Shown: positions 39,879 to 53,584, numbered from the stretch's first letter. The stretch: DNA of 64,000 nt from Candidatus Peregrinibacteria bacterium (GCA_014240275.1 JAAZXH010000016.1:41476-105475); one strand, 5' to 3'. Program-made: numbers and translations. The notes: a model not told the origin generated them from the sequence alone.

Positions 39879-42800
39879 ATGGCTCAAAAAAAAGCCCCTG
39901 TGTCTGCACAAAAAATCGTAGCGAAAGTATCAAAACCTCAATCCAACCAAGTTGGTGAAAGGCTTTTTTATACTGGCTCCGAAACTGAAGCTGGACAATT
40001 GCCAGACTTAATTGGCGTCCAAAAACAAAGTTACGAACGCTTCCTGACAGAAGGTATTCAAGAATTACTAGAGGACATATCTCCTATTAGTGATTTTTCT
40101 GGCCGTAAACTTTCTCTTGAGTTCACATCTCATGAAATCGGAGAGCCAAAACATGCTCCAGATATTTGCCGCAAAAAAAACTTAACTTACGAAGCACCTC
40201 TCAAGGTACACGTACAGTTGGTTAATCAAGAAACTGGTGAAATTAAAGAACAAGATGTTTTCTTAGGTTCTATACCTTTAATGACAGACAAAGCATCGTT
40301 TATAGTAAACGGGATCGAAAGAGTTGTGGTTAATCAAATCGTAAGAGCGCCAGGCGCATTCTTTGGACTTAATCAACACGCTCCATACGCCGCAGCTAAG
40401 ATCATACCAAAACGTGGCGCATGGCTAGAATTAGAGACAGATAAAAGAGGTGTAATCAGTATCAAAGTTGATCGTAAACGTAAAATCCCAGCTACTGCTT
40501 TCTTACGTATTTTAGGTTTTGAATCTGACAAAGAAATACTCGATGAGTTTGCCAATCATGAATTTGGTAAAGAAATCAATTTTATTCAAAAAACTCTAGA
40601 CAAAGATACTTCAATCAACGCTAACGAAGCATATCAATTAATCTACAAACGTATTAGACCAGGCGATCTCGCAACAGCTGAAAACGCCAAAAACACAATT
40701 GATACGATGTTCTTCGACGTAAAAAAATACGACATGGGTAAAGTAGCGCGTTACAAACTTAACAACCGCTTTGGAATCGACACTCCAAACAACAAAGAGT
40801 TCCACGCTCTACAAAAAGATGATTTTTTACGTATTTTCCACCATCTCATCGAACTAAACCTTGAGAATGTAGGGCCTGATGACATCGACGATCTATCAAA
40901 CAGACGTATTAGAGGTGTTGGTGAATTAGTTCAAAACAAATTCCGTGTTGGCCTTCTAAGAACTGAAAGAATCATCAAAGACCGTATGACAGTTATGGAT
41001 TCTGAAACAGTAACACCAACTCAATTAGTAAATTCACGCCCAATTACAGCTGCTCTACGTGAATTCTTTGCTAACTCTCAACTTTCACAGTTCATGGATC
41101 AAACCAATCCTCTTTCAGAACTAGCCCATAAAAGACGTATCTCAGCTATGGGTCCAGGTGGACTTTCTCGTGAAAGAGCCTCATTTGATGTACGGGATGT
41201 ACACCAAACTCACTACGGAAGAATATGCCCAGTAGCTACTCCAGAAGGACCAAATATCGGTCTAGTAGTACACTTAGCCCTTTATGGTGAAGTAAACGAG
41301 TACGGATTCATCATGACTCCTTTTAGAAAAATTCAAAACACGGTTAAAAATACTCAAAAAGGTCTAATTGGCCGCATCACAAGAACAGAGCTAACAGATG
41401 GAAAAAAAATCATTGCTAAAGAAAATGAAAAAATCACTAAAGAAATAGCAGCTAAAATTAACAAGCTCAAAGACAAAGAAATTCCAGTTCGCCCATTTGT
41501 AACAGAAGAAATCGAACATTTCGATGCTGAACAAGAATCCCATCTAATTATTGCGCAAGCTAACACAGAGCTAGACGAAAACCAACAGTTTACGACTACC
41601 CGCGTGCCAACTCGTAAAAAGGGTGAAGCTATTATGTCACACATCAATGAAATCACGCATATAGAAGTATCTCCAAAACAAATCCTATCACTTTCAACCT
41701 CTCTAATTCCATTTGTAGAACACGATGATAACCACAGAGCCTTGATGGGAACAAACATGCAACGTCAAGCTGTGCCACTTATTCGACCTCAACGTCCTTT
41801 AGTTGGTACTGGTTCGGAAACAATTGCAGGTCGCAACAGTTCACACTGTGTAATCGCAGAGCAAGATGGTCAAGTTTCATACGCCGACGCTAACAGAATT
41901 ATCGCAATGTATGCCAATGGTAAAAAAATTACATACAACCTACAAAACTTCTTACGTTCTAACCAAGGAACATGTTTAAACCAGCGACCAATCGTTAAAA
42001 CAGGCGACAAATTCAAAGCCGGCGACGTACTAGCAGATGGTTCTGCCATTGAGCAAGGTGAAGTAGCCCTTGGCGCAAACCTGTTAACAGGCTACATGGC
42101 ATGGGAAGGTTACAACTTTGAAGATGCGGTAGTGATTTCAGATCGTCTAGTTAAAGACGGTGTATTTGATACAGTACATATTGAAGAATACACAATCGAC
42201 GTCCGCGATACTAAACTCGGAGTTGAAACCATCACACAGGACATTCCAAATGTTTCTGAAGCTAAATTACGCAACTTAGACGAAAACGGTATTATCCGTA
42301 TGGGTGCATCTGTTAAAGAAGGTGATCTACTAGTTGGTAAAATCACACCAAAAGGTGAAACCGAACTCACAGCTGAAGAAAGACTTCTAAGAGCAATTTT
42401 TGGAGACAAAGCACGCGACGTTAAAGATACATCACTCAAAATGCCAGGTGGATCTTACGGAAAAATTGTAGGAATTCAAATTTTTGATCGTAAAAATGGA
42501 GATGAACTACAAACCGGAGTACTCAAACAAATTCAAGTCTCCGTTGGACAAACAAGAAAAATTTCAATCGGTGATAAAATTGCCGGGCGTCACGGAAACA
42601 AAGGTGTAATTGCTAACATTGTTCCAGAAGAAGACATGCCTTACCTACCAGATGGAACTCCAATCGACATCTGCTTGAATCCTCTAGGGGTACCAGCTCG
42701 TTTGAACATTGGACAGATTCTTGAAAACCACCTAGGTCTAGTTTCCAAAACTTTAGGTACACCAATTGCAACACCAGCCCTAGAAGGTATCGATGCAATA

Positions 42801-43484
42801 ACTGTACAAAATCTACTAACTCAAAATGACCTACCTGCCGACGGTAGAATCCAATTATATAATGGTAAGACGGGAGAACCGTTTGCCAAAAAAACTACCG
42901 TTGGAGTTTCATACATCTTAAAACTTTCTCACCTTGTAGAAGACAAGATCCACGCACGTTCAATCGGTCCGTACTCTCTTGTGACGCAACAACCACTCGG
43001 TGGTAAAGCTCAAAAAGGTGGACAACGTTTCGGTGAAATGGAAGTATGGGCACTCGAAGCCTATGGTGCCTCTCACTGTCTACAAGAAATGCTAACAATC
43101 AAATCAGATGATATGTACGGTCGTGCCAAAGCATACGAGGCCATTATTAAAAATGAAAAAATCAAGAAACCAAGAACTCCAGAATCATTCAACGTATTAT
43201 TAAAAGAACTTCAAGCTCTTGGACTTAACGTTGAATTACTTGATCAAGCTGAATCAGTTGATGAGAATCCAGAAGAATTTTACTTCGAGGAAGAAGAAAA
43301 AGAAATCGACAAAGAAATTGCAACCGATCTCGAAAGTAACACACAAGACCCAAGTCCAGAAAAACCTGCAAACAGTGGAAGTGTTACCAAAGATATCGAT
43401 GCATTAATTGACACAGAAATAGTTGCAAACAACAGCACAGCAACCGAAGCTGAACCCGAAACTAATTCTGAAGAAAAACAATAA
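39879..43484 (+). CDS. rpoB: DNA-directed RNA polymerase subunit beta
   Basis: Full-length RpoB motifs, e.g. SQFMDQTNPLSELAHKRRISAMGPGGLSRERA. Confidence 0.99.
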   Translation: MAQKKAPVSAQKIVAKVSKPQSNQVGERLFYTGSETEAGQLPDLIGVQKQSYERFLTEGIQELLEDISPISDFSGRKLSLEFTSHEIGEPKHAPDICRKKNLTYEAPLKVHVQLVNQETGEIKEQDVFLGSIPLMTDKASFIVNGIERVVVNQIVRAPGAFFGLNQHAPYAAAKIIPKRGAWLELETDKRGVISIKVDRKRKIPATAFLRILGFESDKEILDEFANHEFGKEINFIQKTLDKDTSINANEAYQLIYKRIRPGDLATAENAKNTIDTMFFDVKKYDMGKVARYKLNNRFGIDTPNNKEFHALQKDDFLRIFHHLIELNLENVGPDDIDDLSNRRIRGVGELVQNKFRVGLLRTERIIKDRMTVMDSETVTPTQLVNSRPITAALREFFANSQLSQFMDQTNPLSELAHKRRISAMGPGGLSRERASFDVRDVHQTHYGRICPVATPEGPNIGLVVHLALYGEVNEYGFIMTPFRKIQNTVKNTQKGLIGRITRTELTDGKKIIAKENEKITKEIAAKINKLKDKEIPVRPFVTEEIEHFDAEQESHLIIAQANTELDENQQFTTTRVPTRKKGEAIMSHINEITHIEVSPKQILSLSTSLIPFVEHDDNHRALMGTNMQRQAVPLIRPQRPLVGTGSETIAGRNSSHCVIAEQDGQVSYADANRIIAMYANGKKITYNLQNFLRSNQGTCLNQRPIVKTGDKFKAGDVLADGSAIEQGEVALGANLLTGYMAWEGYNFEDAVVISDRLVKDGVFDTVHIEEYTIDVRDTKLGVETITQDIPNVSEAKLRNLDENGIIRMGASVKEGDLLVGKITPKGETELTAEERLLRAIFGDKARDVKDTSLKMPGGSYGKIVGIQIFDRKNGDELQTGVLKQIQVSVGQTRKISIGDKIAGRHGNKGVIANIVPEEDMPYLPDGTPIDICLNPLGVPARLNIGQILENHLGLVSKTLGTPIATPALEGIDAITVQNLLTQNDLPADGRIQLYNGKTGEPFAKKTTVGVSYILKLSHLVEDKIHARSIGPYSLVTQQPLGGKAQKGGQRFGEMEVWALEAYGASHCLQEMLTIKSDDMYGRAKAYEAIIKNEKIKKPRTPESFNVLLKELQALGLNVELLDQAESVDENPEEFYFEEEEKEIDKEIATDLESNTQDPSPEKPANSGSVTKDIDALIDTEIVANNSTATEAEPETNSEEKQ

Positions 43485-43502
43485 AACAAATAATTACAAA
43501 CT

Positions 43503-46500
43503 ATGTCATATAATCAAGATCACTTACATACGTTTGATGCGATTTCTATCTCACTTGCATCCCCTGACCAAATTTTATCTTGGTCACATGGTGAAGTAAA
43601 AAAACCAGAAACCATCAACTATCGTACGCAAAAACCAGAACGAGAAGGTCTCTTTTGTGAAAGAATCTTCGGTCCAACCAAAAACTATGAGTGTTACTGT
43701 GGAAAATACAAACGTATCCGTTACAAAGGAGTAATTTGTGAAAAATGTGGAGTTGAAGTCACCAAATCTGCAGTACGTCGTGAAAGAATGGGACACATCA
43801 AATTAGCAGTACCTGTAACTCATATTTGGTACCTCCGTTCTACTCCATCACGCCTTGGATTACTTCTAAACCAACCTATTAAAAGTTTAGAACAAGTTGT
43901 TTATTTTGCTGCCTACATAGTAACTAGTGTAAACAAAGAAAACCAAACACAAACACTAGAACAACTCGAAACAGAATATCAAGCCTTAAGAAACAAACTA
44001 GCTGAAGAGTATAAAGAAGAAAAAGCAGCTATCAAAGACATCACTGAAGCTCAAGAAACAAAAATAGAAAATGAATTCTCTCAAAAAATTGACGCTTTAG
44101 ATGAACAACACAAACAAGCCAAAGACGACCTCAAAGAATTAGAAGTTGGTAAGGTTCTTTCCGAATTACGCTACCGTAATATGTCGCTTAAATTTGGACA
44201 TGTATTTACAGCCTCTACTGGTGCCGAAGCAATTGAAGAAATTATCAACAACCTTAACCTGAATCAATTAGTTGAAGATCTACAAATACAAAGTACCAAA
44301 AGCTCTGGGCAAAAACTTAAAAAAATCGAAAAAAGAATTAACTTTGCAAAAGGATTGATCCAATCTGGTAACAATCCAAGCTGGATGGTTATCAAAGTTT
44401 TACCAGTTTCTCCTCCAGAAATTCGTCCAATGGTACAACTAGACGGTGGTCGTTTTGCTGCCTCTGACCTAAATGATCTCTACAGAAGAGTAATCAACCG
44501 TAACAACCGTCTTAAAAAACTCCTTTCAATTGGGGCCCCAGAAGTAATTTGTAGAAATGAAAAACGAATGCTACAAGAAGCTGTAGACACCCTAATCAAC
44601 ATTTCAGCTCGTCAATCACGGACTTCTTACAACGCAGGAGACAAACGTAAACTCAAATCTTTATCAGACTTCCTAAAAGGGAAACAAGGACGTTTCCGCC
44701 AAAATCTACTTGGTAAACGTGTAGATTACTCAGGTCGTTCGGTAATTGTAGTTGGTCCAAAATTAAAACTCGACCAATGTGGCCTACCAAAACAAATGGC
44801 CTTAACTTTATTTAAACCATTTGTACTTTCTAGACTAATCCGAGATGGATACGCTCACAACATCAAATCTGCTGAAAAACTAATTCAAGCCAACCGTAAA
44901 GAAGTTTGGGACATACTTGAAGAAGTAACTAAAAACAAGCACGTACTTCTAAACCGTGCTCCTACCCTGCACAGACTTGGTATTCAAGCCTTCAAACCAA
45001 AACTTATCGAAGGTAAAGCCATCCAAATCCATCCACTAGTTTGTGCCGCATTTAACGCCGACTTCGATGGAGACCAAATGGCTGTTCACTTGCCTCTTTC
45101 TGAGCCAGCTCAAAAAGAAGCTGCGGAACTAATTCAATCTGCTAAAAACTTACTCAAGCCATCAGCCGGTGAACCAATTGTGGATCCATCGCAAGATATG
45201 ATCCTTGGAGCCTACTACCTTACCAAAGAAACTAAAGATCTAGCAGGTGAAGGTGCGGTATTCTCAAATCTAAATGAAATTAATGCAGCCTTAGAATTAA
45301 AAAAATTACATCTGCAAAGTAAAATCAAATATTACACTAAAAAAGAACTAGTAGAAACAACTGCTGGACGCGTAATATTCAACCAAATTTTACCAAAAAA
45401 CCTTCAGTTCCTAAACAAAACAATGAAGAAAGGTGATCTTTCGAATCTAATCATGGACTCCTTCAATAGCTATGGACTGGAAGTTACCGCCAAACTGTGT
45501 GATGACTTAAAAGATATCGGATTCAAGTACGCCACTATCTCTGGAATTAGTCTTTCTGCAGCAGATATGCCAACTCCAAACACCAAACATGAAATCATAG
45601 AAGAAGGAAACGCTAAAGTTAAAGAAATTTCCAACCAACATTGGAGAGGTCTACTAACAGAAGAGGAACGCTACCGCCACACCATCAAAGTATGGAATGA
45701 AGCCAAAAATGAAATTACAAAAATAATGGTAGGTCTAATCGAAGAAGAAAACGACCTTCACTATATGGTAAACTCAGGAGCTCGTGGTAACTGGGGGCAA
45801 ATCACTCAGCTATGTGGTATGAAAGGTCTGGTAACTAATCCAGCTGGTCGTACTATTGAACTTCCAATCAAATCAAACCTAATCGAAGGTTACACGATTC
45901 TTGAATACTTTATCGCCTCTCACTCCGGTCGTAAAGGTAAATCTGATACCGCTCTGAAAACAGCTGAGGCTGGTTACCTGACTCGTCGTTTAGTAGATGC
46001 GGTTCAAGACTTAATTGTACGTGAACACGACTGTGGAACTGAACAATCTCACCTGATTACTAAAGAATCATCTGAAAAAATTGGCCTAGACTTTATTCAT
46101 AGAATCTTCGGTCGCCAAATTGCCAACGATTTAGTTGATCCGAACACTGGCGAAATAATCATCAGCAAAGAAACATCTCTAGGTCACTCAGAAGTAGAAC
46201 TGATTGAAAAACACAATATTACAACTGTAAAAGCTTACTCTCCTCTAACATGTAAAACCGAAGGTGGTGTCTGCCAAAAATGTTATGGATTCGATCTTGG
46301 TACCAATAAAACAGTTAAACTTGGAACTCCAGTTGGAATCATTGCAGCTCAATCTATTGGTGAACCAGGTACTCAGTTAACAATGCGTACCTTCCACATG
46401 GGTGGAGTTCAACAAGAATCTGATATTACTCAAGGTCTTTCAAGAGTAGATGAAATTCTAGAAGCTAAAAACCCTAAATCACCAGCTATCCTTACCTCTA

Positions 46501-47315
46501 TTACTGGTACAGTAAAAGTAACTAACAAAGGTAAGAACCAAGAAATCGAAGTAGATTCTAAAGAACCGGTTCAAATCAACTACACTCTTGCAGAAAACTT
46601 CCTACCAGTTGTGAAAAAAGGTGAAGCAGTAAAAGAAAAACAAATCATCGCTAAATGCTCAACCAACAACAACGTATTAAGAGCTCAAGAAGCAGGACAA
46701 GTTAAAGAATTAACAAATTTCAACATCACTATCGAAACAGAAGAAGCTATTCAAAAAGTATACCTAGTTCCAAAAGGTAAATTTTTAAAAGTTAAAAACA
46801 AACAAGAAGTTCAAAAAGGAGAATGTCTTACAAGTGGTTCAATTAATCTAAAAGAATTGATCAAACTAACTGACGAATATACAACTTTGAAATATATAAT
46901 CGAAGAAGTACAAACTATTTACGCTCTCCAAGGACAAAATATTAACGATAAACATATCGAAATCATTGCGCACCAAATGGTATCTAGAGTGAAAATTACA
47001 GACAGTGGAGATTCTAAACTTACTTCAGGTCAAATAAGCAATAAAATCAAAGTTGATAATATCAACCGGGTACTCGAAAACGAAGGAAAAAAGCCAGTTA
47101 AATACGAAAAAACTCTTATGGGGCTAATTCCAATCGCACTATCTACAGACAGTTGGTTATCTGCAGCTTCCTTCCAAGAAACCATTAAGGTATTAGTAGA
47201 AGCAGCTACAACTAAACGAATAGACAAACTAGAAGGTCTCAAAGAAAACGTAATTATCGGTAAATTAATTCCAGCTGGTGAAACCTTCCGTAAAAACAAC
47301 CAGTTGAACAAATAA
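43503..47315 (+). CDS. rpoC: DNA-directed RNA polymerase subunit beta'
   Basis: [39 protein letters not shown]. Confidence 0.99.
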   Translation: MSYNQDHLHTFDAISISLASPDQILSWSHGEVKKPETINYRTQKPEREGLFCERIFGPTKNYECYCGKYKRIRYKGVICEKCGVEVTKSAVRRERMGHIKLAVPVTHIWYLRSTPSRLGLLLNQPIKSLEQVVYFAAYIVTSVNKENQTQTLEQLETEYQALRNKLAEEYKEEKAAIKDITEAQETKIENEFSQKIDALDEQHKQAKDDLKELEVGKVLSELRYRNMSLKFGHVFTASTGAEAIEEIINNLNLNQLVEDLQIQSTKSSGQKLKKIEKRINFAKGLIQSGNNPSWMVIKVLPVSPPEIRPMVQLDGGRFAASDLNDLYRRVINRNNRLKKLLSIGAPEVICRNEKRMLQEAVDTLINISARQSRTSYNAGDKRKLKSLSDFLKGKQGRFRQNLLGKRVDYSGRSVIVVGPKLKLDQCGLPKQMALTLFKPFVLSRLIRDGYAHNIKSAEKLIQANRKEVWDILEEVTKNKHVLLNRAPTLHRLGIQAFKPKLIEGKAIQIHPLVCAAFNADFDGDQMAVHLPLSEPAQKEAAELIQSAKNLLKPSAGEPIVDPSQDMILGAYYLTKETKDLAGEGAVFSNLNEINAALELKKLHLQSKIKYYTKKELVETTAGRVIFNQILPKNLQFLNKTMKKGDLSNLIMDSFNSYGLEVTAKLCDDLKDIGFKYATISGISLSAADMPTPNTKHEIIEEGNAKVKEISNQHWRGLLTEEERYRHTIKVWNEAKNEITKIMVGLIEEENDLHYMVNSGARGNWGQITQLCGMKGLVTNPAGRTIELPIKSNLIEGYTILEYFIASHSGRKGKSDTALKTAEAGYLTRRLVDAVQDLIVREHDCGTEQSHLITKESSEKIGLDFIHRIFGRQIANDLVDPNTGEIIISKETSLGHSEVELIEKHNITTVKAYSPLTCKTEGGVCQKCYGFDLGTNKTVKLGTPVGIIAAQSIGEPGTQLTMRTFHMGGVQQESDITQGLSRVDEILEAKNPKSPAILTSITGTVKVTNKGKNQEIEVDSKEPVQINYTLAENFLPVVKKGEAVKEKQIIAKCSTNNNVLRAQEAGQVKELTNFNITIETEEAIQKVYLVPKGKFLKVKNKQEVQKGECLTSGSINLKELIKLTDEYTTLKYIIEEVQTIYALQGQNINDKHIEIIAHQMVSRVKITDSGDSKLTSGQISNKIKVDNINRVLENEGKKPVKYEKTLMGLIPIALSTDSWLSAASFQETIKVLVEAATTKRIDKLEGLKENVIIGKLIPAGETFRKNNQLNK

Positions 47316-47374
47316 AAAAACCTTGCATTCTGAATAGTTTTTCATTATGCTTACAATCGAAAATAACTTATATT

Positions 47375-47791
47375 ATGCCTACTATTGCACAATTGATCAG
47401 GAAAGGTCGCCAAAACAAGAAGAAAAAAGACATGTCACCTGCACTTAGTAACACTATTAATACATTAAAAAACAATAAGAAAGTACTCAAAGCATCGCCT
47501 CTAAAAAGAGGCGTATGCACCAAAGTATTTACGATGACACCTAAAAAACCAAATTCTGCAATGCGTAAAGTAGCAAGAGTAAAACTTACTTCTGGTCACG
47601 AAGTTAACGCTTACATTGGTGGTGAAGGTCATAACCTACAAGAACACTCTGTAATTACAATCCGTGGTTGGAGAGTAAAAGATCTACCAGGTGTACGTTA
47701 CCACGTAGTAAGAGGTAGTCTTGATACACAAGGTGTTGAGAACCGTAAACAGGGCCGAAGTAAATACGGAACTAAAAAACCTAAAAAATAA
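47375..47791 (+). CDS. rpsL: 30S ribosomal protein S12
   Basis: [36 protein letters not shown]. Confidence 0.99.
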   Translation: MPTIAQLIRKGRQNKKKKDMSPALSNTINTLKNNKKVLKASPLKRGVCTKVFTMTPKKPNSAMRKVARVKLTSGHEVNAYIGGEGHNLQEHSVITIRGWRVKDLPGVRYHVVRGSLDTQGVENRKQGRSKYGTKKPKK

Positions 47792-47801
47792 ATAAATTCA
47801 T

Positions 47802-48257
47802 ATGAGACAAGCAAAAGTAAAATTTATTGCTCAAAACAGCACGGAGCAAATCGAAAAGTTCACTAACTACTTAATGTTAGCAGGTAAAAAAACTATAGCC
47901 AGAAAAATCCTTTCTGACTGTTTCGAACTAATTCAAAAAAAGACCAAGAAAAAAGGTGCAGAAGTTTTTGAAGAAGCTATCAACAACACTAAACCAGCTA
48001 TGGAAATTAGAGCTAAAAGAGTCGGTGGTTCAGTATACCAAATTCCTATGGAAGTTAAACCATTTAGACGTTTTCAACTTGCTTCAAGATGGATCCTAAA
48101 CGCAGCACGCTCTAAAGGTGGTGCTCCAATGTCTAAAAAACTTGCTGACGAATTAATCGCTGCTTCTAACAACGAAGGTGCTGCAATTAAGAAAAAAGAA
48201 GATACACACAGAATGGCTCAAGCCAACAAAGCGTTTGCACACTTTGCACGCTACTAA
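47802..48257 (+). CDS. rpsG: 30S ribosomal protein S7
   Basis: EAINNTKPAMEIRAKRVGGSVYQIPMEV. Confidence 0.98.
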   Translation: MRQAKVKFIAQNSTEQIEKFTNYLMLAGKKTIARKILSDCFELIQKKTKKKGAEVFEEAINNTKPAMEIRAKRVGGSVYQIPMEVKPFRRFQLASRWILNAARSKGGAPMSKKLADELIAASNNEGAAIKKKEDTHRMAQANKAFAHFARY

Positions 48258-48282
48258 CATTACTACCTAACTAAGCAAAACA

Positions 48283-50346
48283 ATGGCTGACTTAAGCAAC
48301 CTTAGAAATATTGGTATTTTTGCCCATATTGATGCCGGTAAAACTACTACTACAGAAAGAATCCTTTTTTATACAGGAGTTTCATACAAAATTGGGGAAG
48401 TTCACAATGGTGAAGCTACAATGGACTGGATGGAACAAGAACAAGAACGTGGTATTACGATTACTTCCGCTGCAACAACTTGTAATTGGAAAGATATCCG
48501 GATTAACATTATCGATACTCCAGGTCACGTTGACTTTACGTTTGAAGTAGAACGATCACTTCGTGTATTAGATGGTGGTGTTGCTGTCTTCGATGGATCT
48601 CAAGGGGTAGAACCTCAATCTGAAACAGTATGGCGCCAAGCAGACCGCTACGATGTTCCTCGGATAGCATTCATTAATAAAATGGATAAAACCGGTGCTG
48701 ATTTCTTTATGTCTCTAGAAACTATCCACAAACGTCTTTCTAAAGAAGCTGTAGCAATACAATTACCAATTGGTGCGGAAAACGAATTTATGGGTATGGT
48801 AGATATTGTTGAAAACAAAGCTTATAACTTTGAAGGTCAAATGGGAGAAAAAGTTATCGAAGTTGATGTTCCAGCTGATATGGCTGATCAAATTCAAGAA
48901 TATAAAGCTATTCTTATCGAAAAAGTTGCTGAAAACGACGATATCCTAATGGACAAATATCTTGGAGGTGAAGACATCTCAACAGAAGAACTAAAGGCCG
49001 GAATTCGCCGTGCGACTGTTGCATCAAAAATTTACCCAGTACTTTGTGGAACAGCTCTACAAAACAAGGGTGTACAAAAAGTATTAGATGCAGTATCTGA
49101 CTACCTTCCATCCCCTGTTGATATTGGCACTATTGAAGGAACCGACCCAGACACTGACGAACCAAAAGTTCGTAAACTTACAGTTGATGAACCAGCTTCT
49201 GGTATCGTATTCAAAATCGCAACTGATCCATTCGTAGGTAAATTATCGTTCATCCGCGTTTACTCTGGTAAAATCAGCTCTGGTAGTTATGTATACAACC
49301 CATTAAAAGGGGCCAAAGAAAGAGTTGGCCGTATTGTACAAATGCACGCTAACTCACGTGAAGAAATTAAAGAAATCAACGCAGGTGATATCGCCGCTAT
49401 AATCGGACTTAAAAATACTGACACTGGAGAAACACTATGTGATCAATCTGATCAAGTTGTCCTACAAAAAATGGAATTCCCAGAACCAGTAATCTCTATC
49501 GCAGTTGAACCAAAAACTAAAGCCGATCAAGAAAAAATGGGTATCGCTCTTTCAAAATTAGCTGAAGAAGATCCATCTTTCCAGGTTAAATCAGACGAAG
49601 AAACTGGCCAAACTATCATCTCAGGTATGGGAGAACTCCATCTAGAAATCCTAGTAGACCGTATGAAACGTGAATTCAAAGTAGAATGTAACACAGGTAA
49701 TCCACAAGTTGCTTACCGTGAAACAATTCAAAACGAAGTTCAACACGAAGAAAAATACGCAAAACAATCTGGGGGTCGTGGGCAATTTGCACACATCCAT
49801 ATGCGTATTAAACCATCTGAACCAGGAACAGGCTACACTTTCACAAATTCAGTAGTTGGTGGGAAAATCCCTAAAGAATATATACCATCAGTTGATAAGG
49901 GTATTCAAAATGCAATGACTCGTGGTGTAATCGCAGGCTTCCCTATGGTTGACCTTGAAATAGAACTATACGATGGATCTTACCATGATGTAGACTCGTC
50001 CCAAAACTCATTTGAACTTTGTGGATCTATGGCATTTAGAACTGCTGCCAAAAAAGCAGGTGCAGTATTACTAGAACCAATTATGGCTGTAGAAATTACA
50101 ACTCCAGAAGAATTCTTTGGTGATGTAATGGGTAACGTTTCATCTAAACGTGGTCAAATCAGAGAATCTGGCGACCGTGGAATGGCAAAAGTCATCCAAG
50201 CCTTCGTACCTCTTTCTGAAATGTTTGGTTATGCAACTGAACTTCGATCTATGACTCAAGGCCGCGCAACATACTCAATGGAATTTGACCATTACGAAAA
50301 AGTCCCGTCAAGCGTTGCTGAAAAAATCGTAGAAGAAAGATCATAA
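48283..50346 (+). CDS. fusA: elongation factor G
   Basis: [47 protein letters not shown]. Confidence 0.99.
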   Translation: MADLSNLRNIGIFAHIDAGKTTTTERILFYTGVSYKIGEVHNGEATMDWMEQEQERGITITSAATTCNWKDIRINIIDTPGHVDFTFEVERSLRVLDGGVAVFDGSQGVEPQSETVWRQADRYDVPRIAFINKMDKTGADFFMSLETIHKRLSKEAVAIQLPIGAENEFMGMVDIVENKAYNFEGQMGEKVIEVDVPADMADQIQEYKAILIEKVAENDDILMDKYLGGEDISTEELKAGIRRATVASKIYPVLCGTALQNKGVQKVLDAVSDYLPSPVDIGTIEGTDPDTDEPKVRKLTVDEPASGIVFKIATDPFVGKLSFIRVYSGKISSGSYVYNPLKGAKERVGRIVQMHANSREEIKEINAGDIAAIIGLKNTDTGETLCDQSDQVVLQKMEFPEPVISIAVEPKTKADQEKMGIALSKLAEEDPSFQVKSDEETGQTIISGMGELHLEILVDRMKREFKVECNTGNPQVAYRETIQNEVQHEEKYAKQSGGRGQFAHIHMRIKPSEPGTGYTFTNSVVGGKIPKEYIPSVDKGIQNAMTRGVIAGFPMVDLEIELYDGSYHDVDSSQNSFELCGSMAFRTAAKKAGAVLLEPIMAVEITTPEEFFGDVMGNVSSKRGQIRESGDRGMAKVIQAFVPLSEMFGYATELRSMTQGRATYSMEFDHYEKVPSSVAEKIVEERS

Positions 50347-50411
50347 TCTATTGAAATATTATTTATTTCAGATAAAATAACTTTGTTAAATATTACTTAA
50401 CTTATATACAT

Positions 50412-51575
50412 ATGAATACTACATTCGTAAGAAATAAGCCGCACGTTAATGTAGGTACTATCGGTCACGTAGACCATGGTAAAACTACAACAACTGCTGC
50501 AATCTGTGCTGTAGCTGGTACAGATAAAAAATTCGATGATATCGATAACGCCCCAGAAGAAAAAGAAAGAGGTATCACAATTAACACGGCTCACGTAGAG
50601 TACGAAACTGAAAACAGACACTACGCCCACGTTGATTGTCCAGGACATGCCGATTATGTTAAAAACATGATCACTGGTGCCGCTCAAATGGATGCTGCAA
50701 TCCTTGTTGTATCTGCTGCTGACGGACCAATGCCACAAACTCGTGAACACATCCTTCTTGCTCGTCAGGTTAACGTACCTTACATCGTTGTATTCCTAAA
50801 TAAAATGGATATGGCTGATGAAGAAATCGCTGAACTTACAGAAATGGAAGTACGTGAACTTCTAGACAAATATGAATTCCCAGGAGACGATACTCCAATC
50901 ATAAAAGGTTCATCTCTAAAAGCTCTTGAAAATCCAACTGGACCAGAAGGAGATTGTATTAGAGAACTTCTTAAAACTCTTGATGAATACGTACCAGTTC
51001 CAGAACGTGAACTAGACAAACCATTCCTAATGCCTGTAGAAGATGTATTCTCTATCAAAGGTCGTGGTACTGTAGCTACTGGTAAAATCGATACTGGTAT
51101 CATCAAAGTAAATGAAGAAGTTGAAATCGTAGGTGTAAAAGAAACACGCAAAGTTGTAGTAACTGGTGTTGAAATGTTCCGCAAACTTCTAGACGAAGGT
51201 CAAGCTGGTGACAACGTAGGTCTACTACTCCGTGGTATTGAAAGAACTGACATCGAACGTGGTCAAGTTATCGCAGTTCCAGGTTCTATCAAACCTCACA
51301 CTAAGTTTGAAGCTGAAGTTTATATCCTTTCTAAAGACGAAGGTGGTCGTCACACACCATTCTTCAAGGGTTACAAACCTCAATTCTATTTCCGTACAAC
51401 TGATGTAACTGGTGATATCACTTTACCAGACGGAGTTGAAATGGTTATGCCTGGTGACAACATCAAAATGACTGTTGAACTTGGAGTACCAATCGCCATG
51501 ACTGAAGGTCTTCGCTTCGCTATCCGTGAAGGTGGTCGTACAGTAGGTGCAGGTGTTGTAGCGAAAATTTTCTAA
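50412..51575 (+). CDS. tuf: elongation factor Tu
   Basis: [41 protein letters not shown]. Confidence 0.99.
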   Translation: MNTTFVRNKPHVNVGTIGHVDHGKTTTTAAICAVAGTDKKFDDIDNAPEEKERGITINTAHVEYETENRHYAHVDCPGHADYVKNMITGAAQMDAAILVVSAADGPMPQTREHILLARQVNVPYIVVFLNKMDMADEEIAELTEMEVRELLDKYEFPGDDTPIIKGSSLKALENPTGPEGDCIRELLKTLDEYVPVPERELDKPFLMPVEDVFSIKGRGTVATGKIDTGIIKVNEEVEIVGVKETRKVVVTGVEMFRKLLDEGQAGDNVGLLLRGIERTDIERGQVIAVPGSIKPHTKFEAEVYILSKDEGGRHTPFFKGYKPQFYFRTTDVTGDITLPDGVEMVMPGDNIKMTVELGVPIAMTEGLRFAIREGGRTVGAGVVAKIF

Positions 51576-51601
51576 TAAACAACCTAAACATACAAAATCT
51601 C

Positions 51602-51629
51602 AACACCTCTTTGAAAGAGGTGTTTTTTA
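51602..51629 (+). terminator. intrinsic terminator after tuf
   Basis: aacacctctt-tga-aagaggtgtttttt. Confidence 0.9.
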
Positions 51630-51633
51630 ATTC

Positions 51634-51662
51634 TTTACTTATGTTATAAAACATGCTAATAT
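51634..51662 (+). promoter_or_regulatory. promoter of first SLH gene
   Basis: TTTACT-17-TAATAT. Confidence 0.6.
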
Positions 51663-51689
51663 ACAGCGGATTACTTTTAAATATATAAA

Positions 51690-53564
51690 ATGCATTTAAT
51701 CAAAAAAACCCTTGTAGGTTTAATTATCCCTCTTCAAGTGCTGGCAGCCTCCCCTAGCATAGAGGCCCAACCGGAAAACAATGATATAATGTTAGAGTTA
51801 GAAACAGAGCAAACTCAAACAGCTACATTAATTCAAAAAACAAGTTTAAGTGCAATTACATTTAAACCATTTCTGAATCAAATGATGCCATATATCCTTA
51901 AAGGGATCCTCAAAGATAAAAACAATACACCAGCCAACCTCTCTGATCAACTAATGTTAGAATTAATCGATGGTAAGTTCTACATTAAAAGTAAATGCAA
52001 AATCAATCCAATTACTATGTTTTATACAGCTAACTTCGAAGAAAGTTGCTATACTATAGCAAACATTAGTAGCATAAGCTCATTACCAGAACTTTTTGAA
52101 AAATTAGAAAAAAGTTATAATATCGAACAAACAAGCTACACCGAAGGCGAACAAACCTACACCAAATACGATTTTGAATTCGCACAAATATACCAAAACC
52201 AAAATGAATATCATGTAGTCTTAAACGAAAAAGCAGAACCTAGCCTGAACGAAAATATTGAAGACCTCAAACAATTTGCAGAAAACCAAGCATATGCACT
52301 AAAAAATAATATTTTTGCGATAGAAAAAACAGAAGATGGAGCCTTAAGCACGTTTTCGCTAGACGAAAATGAAATCAAAGGAAACATTTCAATCCCTAAA
52401 GAAAACTCATACCAAAATTACAATCTCTCTATTGATAACAACAGCTTATTAAATTTTAACGGGATAAACTTAAATAAATCCTTAGATGAAAATCAAATCA
52501 AAATTATAAAAGACCTTTTAGGCGAATTTTCAGAAATAATTTTAAACTTTAAAGGCTTGAACCTACAAACTGACGGACAAAATATTGAAGTAGATATTGA
52601 ATTTCATGAATTATCTGATGAAATTAAAACGGAACTAGATGCCCTCCAAGCCCAAGAACAAGAACTGATTACAACCAACGAAATCTCTGTTGAATACATT
52701 GAAAATACAATCCAAATAAAGCTTGGACAACTCGAAGAAGGAACAAACCAAACAAAAGCAGTAGAACAAAACGATATCATTGGACACTTCTACCTAAGTT
52801 CAGAACCAATTAAAGATCTGCTAGCAGCCGAAGGAGTCTATAGTCCATTTTCTATAAAAGCTATTACCAAAGAGGCAGAAACAAATATAGATACCACAAT
52901 TAACATCAAACTAGATCTAGAAAACTTTTATAAGATAATTTTTGAAGAACTAAACCCAGAATCAACTAAACAAGTCAAAGATATTAACGCAGAAGACTGG
53001 TACTATAAAGATGCCAAAAAATACATGAATGCTAAACCACAACTATTTAAAGGTGAAACATGTAACGAAACTGACGATTGCGACAAGGAAATTGACCTCA
53101 ACCCAGCACAAACCATCACCCGTGCAGAATTTGCAGCATTAATTCTACAATACACAGAACTCTCAGATAGTTACTTTATACCTAAAGATTTTGAAGACCT
53201 CAATACAGAACATGAATATTATCTAGAACTACAAACAGCAATCGCACTAGAACTAATGAAAGGTGATGCAAATGGTAAAACTATTCGACCAGACGACGGA
53301 CTCAATCGCGCCGAAGCTATCACAATGCTCCAACGTGCCTTCCCTATCTTAAAAGATACAAACTACAAACAAAAAACAACTCAATTTGAAGATGTTTCAG
53401 AAAACGCATGGTACATAGAAACTCTCTCAGAAGCGGTATACGAAGGAATCATCCAGGGAACATCTGAAACAACCTTCTCACCAGAACAAAAACTAAACCG
53501 TATCGAAGCAATCATTATGGTTCAAAGACTAATGGAACAAGATTTATTCATGAATGGTTTATAA
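51690..53564 (+). CDS. SLH-domain secreted protein (paralogue 1)
   Basis: Signal peptide; C-terminal SLH repeats ITRAEFAALIL..., DANGKTIRPDDGLNRAEAITMLQR..., GIIQGTSETTFSPEQKLNRIEAIIMVQR. Confidence 0.88.
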   Translation: MHLIKKTLVGLIIPLQVLAASPSIEAQPENNDIMLELETEQTQTATLIQKTSLSAITFKPFLNQMMPYILKGILKDKNNTPANLSDQLMLELIDGKFYIKSKCKINPITMFYTANFEESCYTIANISSISSLPELFEKLEKSYNIEQTSYTEGEQTYTKYDFEFAQIYQNQNEYHVVLNEKAEPSLNENIEDLKQFAENQAYALKNNIFAIEKTEDGALSTFSLDENEIKGNISIPKENSYQNYNLSIDNNSLLNFNGINLNKSLDENQIKIIKDLLGEFSEIILNFKGLNLQTDGQNIEVDIEFHELSDEIKTELDALQAQEQELITTNEISVEYIENTIQIKLGQLEEGTNQTKAVEQNDIIGHFYLSSEPIKDLLAAEGVYSPFSIKAITKEAETNIDTTINIKLDLENFYKIIFEELNPESTKQVKDINAEDWYYKDAKKYMNAKPQLFKGETCNETDDCDKEIDLNPAQTITRAEFAALILQYTELSDSYFIPKDFEDLNTEHEYYLELQTAIALELMKGDANGKTIRPDDGLNRAEAITMLQRAFPILKDTNYKQKTTQFEDVSENAWYIETLSEAVYEGIIQGTSETTFSPEQKLNRIEAIIMVQRLMEQDLFMNGL

Positions 53565-53584
53565 TCGCAATATAGTAAACAAAA